Origin: Micromonospora sp. M71_S20
Lineage (GTDB): Bacteria > Actinomycetota > Actinomycetes > Mycobacteriales > Micromonosporaceae
DNA: 64,000 nt
Reading direction: 5' to 3'
Assembly (NCBI RefSeq): GCF_003664255.1
Contig: NZ_RCCV01000001.1
Span: 2,728,001-2,792,000, forward strand
A model generated the notes under the pieces. It was not told the origin of the DNA. It saw nothing but the letters and a program-made list of their open reading frames with translations, and ran no database searches. This document shows, one piece after another, positions 59,194 to 64,000 of the stretch. The position numbers were made by a program, and so were the translations under genes. Every line of letters starts with the position of its first letter. Position 1 is the first letter of the stretch.

Positions 59194-60414
59194 ATGCTCG
59201 AGGTGGATGATGTCAGGATGACGGGGGACCAGGACCGACCGGCGCGGGGCGACATCATCGAGATTGGCGGCTCGATCCGCGAGGGCGCCGCCCCCCGCTG
59301 GCGGCGGTGGCCGAAGTGGCTGCCGTTGGTGCTGGCCGCCGGGGTCGGGTTGGCCGTGTACGCGCGTACCGGGGCCGACCGGGTTCCGCCCCCGGCGAGC
59401 CGGTCGCCGTCGCCGCCGGTCGCGTCGTCGGCGCCCGAGGCCACCGCCCCGGCCACCCCGGGGCTAGCCACGACCGGAGCGCCACCGGCGGTCACTGAGG
59501 TCGGCCGGCCCTTGCTCGGGATCACCGGCGGTTGGCAGTTGTACGGCCGGGGGCCGGACGCAGTGGTCCGGATCGAGTTCGCGCGGGGCCGGGTGAGCAT
59601 CACCCCGGTGCGGGCGCTGCGGAGCACCGGCCCGGTCAGCTTCCTACTCTCCCCGGACGGGGTGGTCATCCGTCCCGTCGACGCGGTGGAGGGCTATCGG
59701 GTGCCCGACGGCCGGCCGTCGACGGAGACGACCAACGACCTTGACCGATCCGGGGCGATGCTGCCCGGGCCGGATCCGGAGTCGGTGTGGGTGTCCGACG
59801 GTGACGGCGTGCGGCCCAGGATGCTGCTGGCCCGGTTCGACGGCAGGGCCACCGGTGTGGAGATCGTCCTGCCCGCGGGGGTCAGCAGCTTCGCCCAGCC
59901 GGACGGGGCCGGTTATCCGGCGATCACCGCGACCGGCGGGGTCTACACCATCCGTCCCGACGGGGTGCGCCGGATCACCATGGGTGACCTGGTGGCCGTC
60001 GGCCCGCGCCACTGGCTGGCCCGGGAGTGCGACGAGCGTCTGCGGTGCGCGGGCGTGCTGATCTCACACCCCGGCGGTGCCCGGCGGGCGGTCCCGCTGC
60101 CGGCCGAGATCACCGCCTTCGACCGGGGGGCGATCTCCGGTGACGGTCGGATGGCCGCCCTGGTGGCCATGAACGCGACCGGCGCGCCCCGGGTCCATTT
60201 GTTGGATCTGGGCTCGGGTGTCGTTCGTGTGCTGGGCCTGCCGGTGGAGGCCAGTCCGGGGTCCGTGGTCTGGTCCCCGGACGGCAAGTGGCTGTTCGTC
60301 ACCGGACTGGACGGGCAACTCGCCGCCGTCGACGCGGCGACCGGCCGGTCGCGGGATCTCGGCGTCCGGCTGCCGCAGGTGAGCCAGCTCGTGGTCCGGC
60401 CAGCCGCCGGGTAG
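59194..60414 (+). CDS. Single-pass membrane protein with beta-propeller-like repeats
   Basis: This 406-residue protein has a cytoplasmic tail, one membrane helix (WLPLVLAAGVGLAVYA), a Pro/Ser-rich linker and a large outer domain. The domain has repeated four-stranded units (VVIRPVDAVEGYRVPDG, VVWSPDGKWLFVTGLDGQLA, VHLLDLGSGVVRVLGL), which fits a WD40/YVTN-type propeller. GTG 59203 and ATG 59218 are alternative starts. It lies between two transposase relics. Function unknown; it may be cargo of the island or a wall-facing scaffold protein. Confidence 0.7.
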   Translation: MLEVDDVRMTGDQDRPARGDIIEIGGSIREGAAPRWRRWPKWLPLVLAAGVGLAVYARTGADRVPPPASRSPSPPVASSAPEATAPATPGLATTGAPPAVTEVGRPLLGITGGWQLYGRGPDAVVRIEFARGRVSITPVRALRSTGPVSFLLSPDGVVIRPVDAVEGYRVPDGRPSTETTNDLDRSGAMLPGPDPESVWVSDGDGVRPRMLLARFDGRATGVEIVLPAGVSSFAQPDGAGYPAITATGGVYTIRPDGVRRITMGDLVAVGPRHWLARECDERLRCAGVLISHPGGARRAVPLPAEITAFDRGAISGDGRMAALVAMNATGAPRVHLLDLGSGVVRVLGLPVEASPGSVVWSPDGKWLFVTGLDGQLAAVDAATGRSRDLGVRLPQVSQLVVRPAAG

Positions 60415-60449
60415 TCCGGTCGGTGTCCGAACCGGTCGGCGGGACAGGG

Positions 60450-60650
60450 TAGGCCGATCGGTGCGCTCACCCGCGTCAGCCTCGGCCTGACGGATCCAGT
60501 TCCTGAGCGCCTCGTGAACGCCGAGTTGCTCGGCCAAGCGCGGATCACCGGCTTCGGGTCCGACGCTCGGTACAAGCGCACAGCGCGCTGACGTAGCTCG
60601 TCGGGGTACTTCTTCGGTGCTGCCACGGACGACTTCCTCCCCACGGCCAT
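60450..60650 (-). pseudogene. IS3-family transposase OrfA remnant, frameshifted and truncated
   Basis: From ATG 60650 the frame reads MAVGRKSSVAAPKKYPDELR then QRAVRLY, the usual OrfA opening. Near 60540 the frame shifts and the other frame continues AEQLGVHEALRNWIRQAEAD, the conserved HTH end. OrfB and terminal repeats are absent. It marks an old insertion just upstream of the lanthipeptide cluster. Confidence 0.7.
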
Positions 60651-60937
60651 CAGATTGTGATCAAGAAGCTCCATCAAAGCGGGGGTGGCTCAACGCAAGG
60701 TCGGACAACAAGTCGGCATTCCCAGCCTCCACCGGCTCGGGAGATCCTTGGCGCACAAGGCGATTGCGCTGGACTTCAGCTTCTCCGGCTTCTCTCCACG
60801 AGCCGGTGATGATTGCCCGGAGCTGTGCCTCCCACCGCAGGAAAGCGAGCACAGATCAGCCCTGCATTGCGCGCTACCTGCACCCGGCACCCTGTCACGG
60901 CCAGATGGCACGAGAAACCCAGAGATTGGAGCGCCGA
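60651..60937. promoter_or_regulatory. Upstream region of the FxLD lanthipeptide cluster
   Basis: These 287 bases separate an IS3 relic from the methyltransferase start. A 63-codon minus-strand frame at 60661-60852 has no recognisable match. A plausible ribosome binding site (GGAG at 60928-60931) lies at the end. No clear promoter hexamers or operator palindrome stood out. Confidence 0.35.
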
Positions 60938-62179
60938 GTGACGCACACGGCTGACAGGTCGGATTCCTCGGATCGAGTCGGGCAGATTCGAGATGCCCTC
61001 GTGGACCGGCTCATCGCTGACGACATGATCACCTCCTCAGCCGTGGAGGCGGCGTTCCGGACGGTACCGCGGCATGCGTTCGTGCCTGCGGGCACGCCAC
61101 TCGAGGTCGTCTACGACGTTGACCAGTCGGTGATCACGAAGACGGATGAGCACGGGGTTCATCTGTCCTCGGTCAGCGCCGCGTACATCCAGGCCCGCAT
61201 GATCGAGCAAGCCGGCGTCGGACCCGGAATGCGGGTCCTAGAGATCGGTTCGGGTGGTTACAACGCGGCGCTGCTGGCTGAGGTGGTCGGTGTGGACGGC
61301 CAGGTCGTCAGCGTGGACATCGACGCCGAGATTACGGACCGGGCCAGGGTCCTGCTGCGCGAGACGGGCTATGACCGCCGGGTACGGGTGTTGCAGGCCG
61401 ACGCGGTGCACGGCATGCCCGGTGAGGGTGTGTTCGACCGGATCCTCGTCACGGTCGGCGCGTGGGACATCTGTCCCGCCTGGCTGGATCACCTCGCACC
61501 GGACGGGGTGATCGTGGTGCCGTTGCGGATGAACGGCGTGACCCGGACGATCGCATTCCGCCGCAACGGCGACCACTTGACCAGTACCTCGAGTGAGGTG
61601 GCGGGATTCGTGCCCCTGCAGGGCGACGGTGCGCGGCCCGAGCGGATCTTCCGGCTGCCCGACCGGCAGGGCCAGTTTGTCAGCTTGCGTTTCGACGTCG
61701 GCGCTCCGGACGACGTCCGTCAGCTGGATGGTGTGCTGGACACCGAACGCACCGAGGTCTGGTCGGGAGTCACGATCGGCCTCAGCGAGTCCTTCGCGGA
61801 TCTTCACCTGTGGCTGGCCGGGTTCCTGCCCGGCTTCTGCCTGCTCGCGGCGGACGACGGTACCGAGCTGGCTGCCGAGCGTCGCTGGTTTCCGTTCGGT
61901 GTCGTGCGCGGTGACTCGTTCGCCTACCTGGCCTGGCGTCCGACCGACGAGGGCTCGAGGGCCGAGCTCGGGGCTCGCGCCTTCGGGGCGCACGGCAAGG
62001 ACTCCGCAGCGGCCATGTCGGAGCAGATTCAGGCCTGGTATCAGCGGGCCCGCCGCGGGCCGGCGCCGACGTTCGCCTACTGGCCGGCCGGTACCAGCGC
62101 CGGCGCGGTGCCGGACAACGTAGCGGTGCTGAAGAAGACGCACGGCCTGCTCATGATCTCCTGGCCGGTGGCAAGCTAG
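60938..62179 (+). CDS. Protein L-isoaspartate-type O-methyltransferase, FxLD system
   Basis: This 413-residue enzyme has a PIMT-like N-terminal half: AAFRTVPRHAFVPAGTPLEV, SAAYIQARMIEQAGV, the SAM motif RVLEIGSGGYNAALLAEVVG and ILVTVGAWDICPAWLDHL. A C-terminal extension of about 180 residues is typical of the FxLD-system methyltransferase family. It methylates an aspartate side chain in a modified peptide, giving succinimide or isoaspartate. GGAG lies six bases before GTG 60938. It precedes the precursor and dehydratase genes, so the three form one operon. Confidence 0.9.
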   Translation: MTHTADRSDSSDRVGQIRDALVDRLIADDMITSSAVEAAFRTVPRHAFVPAGTPLEVVYDVDQSVITKTDEHGVHLSSVSAAYIQARMIEQAGVGPGMRVLEIGSGGYNAALLAEVVGVDGQVVSVDIDAEITDRARVLLRETGYDRRVRVLQADAVHGMPGEGVFDRILVTVGAWDICPAWLDHLAPDGVIVVPLRMNGVTRTIAFRRNGDHLTSTSSEVAGFVPLQGDGARPERIFRLPDRQGQFVSLRFDVGAPDDVRQLDGVLDTERTEVWSGVTIGLSESFADLHLWLAGFLPGFCLLAADDGTELAAERRWFPFGVVRGDSFAYLAWRPTDEGSRAELGARAFGAHGKDSAAAMSEQIQAWYQRARRGPAPTFAYWPAGTSAGAVPDNVAVLKKTHGLLMISWPVAS

Positions 62180-62235
62180 CCGCCCTCGGCCGGGTGAACC
62201 ACCCCTGTTCGACCTACCCGAGGAGCGTGAAGACC

Positions 62236-62424
62236 ATGGCCCCGCTGCTGGAACTCGAGCGCACGGACGCCGCCACCGCAACCACCGAGGACGACTTCGT
62301 GCTCGACATGCGGGTCGTGGAGTCCACGACCCCGCTGGTGATCATGATGTGCAGCACCAGCGACGGCTGCGGCAGCAGCTGCAGCACGAGTGCCTGCGCG
62401 ACCAAGTCCAGCGACCCCGTCTGA
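62236..62424 (+). CDS. FxLD-family class I lanthipeptide precursor
   Basis: This 62-residue precursor has a leader with the FxLD motif (F21-V-L-D24: EDDFVLDMRVVES) and a Cys/Ser/Thr-rich core from about residue 35. The core has Cys at 39, 45, 49 and 54 and many Ser/Thr for dehydration (MMCSTSDGCGSSCSTSAC). Asp43 in SDGC is a likely target of the neighbouring methyltransferase. AGGAG lies ten bases before ATG 62236; a GTG at 62227 is in frame but too close to the site. The dehydratase gene begins 78 bases downstream. Confidence 0.9.
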   Translation: MAPLLELERTDAATATTEDDFVLDMRVVESTTPLVIMMCSTSDGCGSSCSTSACATKSSDPV

Positions 62425-62502
62425 TTCGGGCTTCATCCTGACGATGCCGTCGGCGCCCAGTGCGGGCGCCGACGGCGGCCATGCGGTTGAGGAGGCATCG
62501 TC

Positions 62503-64000
62503 GTGCCAGTCCCGCCTGTCTTCCAGCGTGCCGGTGTGGTCATGGTGCGCGCCACGACGGATCCCGGCGATTTCGATGTGCCTTCTCAGCTGGACCTAGC
62601 CGATGATGCCCTGGTGCTGCATGACGGCATGGCGTGGCTGATGAAGACGTGGGCGCGTTCTGACGTCCGCGACGCGCTCAGTCTGGCGAGTCCCACGCTG
62701 GCGGCGCAGCTCGACCGAATCACCGAGCGTCCCGACACGGCGCCGGTCAAGGCCGTTCGCCGGGCGGTCATCTCCGTCGCCGGATATCTGCTGCGGTGGC
62801 AGCGCCGCGCTACGCCTTTCGGTTTATTCGCCGGCGTCACGATGGCCGCCGAAGGAGCGGGCAGCGTGGCGGTGGGACGACGGCACCGCGTGATCGCGCG
62901 CGTCGACAGCGAGTGGCTCACGGCCGTGATCGGCCGGCTGGAGGAGTACCCGCTCCTGCGACGTCAGCTGCACCTTGTTGCCGACAACACCGGCGTCGTT
63001 CGTGACGGCCGGTTCATCACCGCCCGCCGCGCCGACCCGGGCAGCGGCAAGGCGGTTCCGCTGCGCGACGCGTCCGTGCGCTACACGGCACCGGTGAAAG
63101 CCGCGCTCGCCGTCGCCGCCATTCCCGTCCGGTACGACGACCTTGCCGTCGAACTGGCCGAACAGTTCCCGGCTGCCCGACCTGGACAGATCACCACGGT
63201 CCTGGACAATCTGCTGTTGCAGGGTGCCCTCATCAGTGCACTGCGCCCACCGATGACGACCCTCGACGGCCTCACCCACGTGATCGATACGGTGACCGCC
63301 GCAGGCGGCGAACAGTTCACTGACGTCGCCCCGCTGCTGCGGGACCTTGAAAAGGTGCGGGAGCTGATCGACCAACACAACGTGGTCGACGATCCGGTGC
63401 AGGCAGCCGCGATCCGCGCATCGGTCATGCAACGGATGCGCGAGGTCGTTCCCGGCAGCCAGGATGTGCTGGCCGTCGACGTACGGCTCGACGCCCAGAT
63501 CCGCCTCCCACAGCAGGTGTTGGCCGAAGCAGTCGAGGCCGCGAACGTCCTGCTGCGGGTCAGCACGAAGCCATTTGGGTCGACCGCCTGGCAGGACTAC
63601 CGGTCCCGGTTCCGAGCCCGCTATGGCCAGGGCGCACTCGTGCCAGTGCGGGACCTGGTCGCCGACTCCGGGCTCGGCTATCCCACCGGCTACCTCGGTG
63701 CGCCCCGCGCGCACCCCAGCTGGCGTGCCATCAACGAGCGTGACGCGGCGTTCCTGGCCCTGGTGCAACGGGCCGCGCTCGACGGACGCGACGAGATCAG
63801 CCTGACCGATGCGGATGTCGAGGCGCTAACCGTGGGCGAACCGGCAGACGTGATACCGCCGGCACGCATCGAACTCGGCGTGGCGGTCCACGCCGCGTCG
63901 ATTGAGGCCCTCGACAGAGGCGAATTTCGGCTGCGCTTCGCTGCGGCGCCGGGCATGCCGACGAGCATGGCGGGCCGCTTCATCCACCTCTTCGACAAGC
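62503..64000 (+). CDS. LanB-type lantibiotic dehydratase, 3' end missing at the window edge
   Basis: Nearly 500 residues are visible before the right edge. GTG 62503 follows AGGAGG at seven bases and starts VPVPPVFQRAGVVMVRATTD. The hallmark RWQRRATPFGLFAGVTMA is present, as are AVDVRLDAQIRLP and RVSTKPFGSTAWQDYRSRF of the glutamylation domain. LanB glutamylates Ser/Thr of the precursor using Glu-tRNA and then eliminates it. The cyclase and any C-terminal elimination domain lie outside the window. The frame stays open to the edge. Confidence 0.92.
   Translation, partial: MPVPPVFQRAGVVMVRATTDPGDFDVPSQLDLADDALVLHDGMAWLMKTWARSDVRDALSLASPTLAAQLDRITERPDTAPVKAVRRAVISVAGYLLRWQRRATPFGLFAGVTMAAEGAGSVAVGRRHRVIARVDSEWLTAVIGRLEEYPLLRRQLHLVADNTGVVRDGRFITARRADPGSGKAVPLRDASVRYTAPVKAALAVAAIPVRYDDLAVELAEQFPAARPGQITTVLDNLLLQGALISALRPPMTTLDGLTHVIDTVTAAGGEQFTDVAPLLRDLEKVRELIDQHNVVDDPVQAAAIRASVMQRMREVVPGSQDVLAVDVRLDAQIRLPQQVLAEAVEAANVLLRVSTKPFGSTAWQDYRSRFRARYGQGALVPVRDLVADSGLGYPTGYLGAPRAHPSWRAINERDAAFLALVQRAALDGRDEISLTDADVEALTVGEPADVIPPARIELGVAVHAASIEALDRGEFRLRFAAAPGMPTSMAGRFIHLFDK

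Overview
The window is high-GC actinobacterial chromosome. GC-rich codons, many GTG starts, leaderless-looking promoters, perfect GC-rich hairpins between convergent genes, and the gene order DUF5324-like / cyclophilin / rhomboid point to the Micromonosporaceae, probably Micromonospora or a close relative. The genus is an inference. Most of the window is ordinary chromosome, with two accessory regions next to tRNA genes.

Layout. 1-4.2 kb: a cut-off DUF5701-like gene, a LytS/LytR-type two-component pair and a polyprenyl-phosphate sugar-1-phosphate transferase. 4.4-10.6 kb: a Fpg/Nei DNA glycosylase, a GT4 glycosyltransferase, an overlapping three-gene CDP-alcohol cassette (nucleotidyltransferase, glycerol-1-phosphate-dehydrogenase-like enzyme, CDP-alcohol phosphotransferase), and a coupled pair with a Nudix enzyme. 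10.7-23.3 kb: CBS protein, SnoaL-like protein, aminotransferase, CorA, cyclophilin, rhomboid, thiolase, phosphotransferase, then an OmpR-type regulator/kinase pair followed by a lipoprotein. The regulator and lipoprotein genes share a nearly identical 18-bp upstream box. 23.3-31.9 kb: a secreted SGNH esterase with a ricin-type lectin domain, two glycosyltransferases, a split transketolase divergent from SoxR, a quinone oxidoreductase and a small kinase.

Accessory region 1 (about 32.0-47.7 kb) starts beside tRNA-Ser(TGA). It looks like a compact biosynthetic cluster that builds an amide or peptide product with ATP-grasp ligases instead of NRPS modules. It has two GSP-synthetase-like (circularly permuted) ATP-grasp proteins, two classical ATP-grasp amino-acid-ligase paralogues, a PhzF-like isomerase, a kynurenine-formamidase-like cyclase, an AspH-fold Fe(II)/2-oxoglutarate hydroxylase, a possible haem-oxygenase-like diiron protein, an HExxH protein of unknown family, an FAD oxidoreductase and an MFS exporter that seems to start at CTG. 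I do not recognise it as a known pathway, and it is the best candidate here for an undescribed system. A GlcD-like FAD oxidase sits between the cluster and the second ligase paralogue.

47.9-57.8 kb is again chromosome-like: PEBP protein, methyltransferase, polytopic membrane protein, an FhuF-like reductase behind an iron box, an HTH-peptide deformylase fusion, a flavohaemoglobin-type protein, a CPBP protein and a histone-H1-like/EcsC-like fusion.

Accessory region 2 (57.9-64.0 kb) begins at tRNA-Ser(GCT) and tRNA-Arg(ACG). It carries decayed ISL3 and IS3 transposase pieces and a beta-propeller-like membrane protein. It ends in an FxLD-type class I lanthipeptide cluster (isoaspartate-type O-methyltransferase, 62-residue precursor, LanB dehydratase) cut by the right edge.
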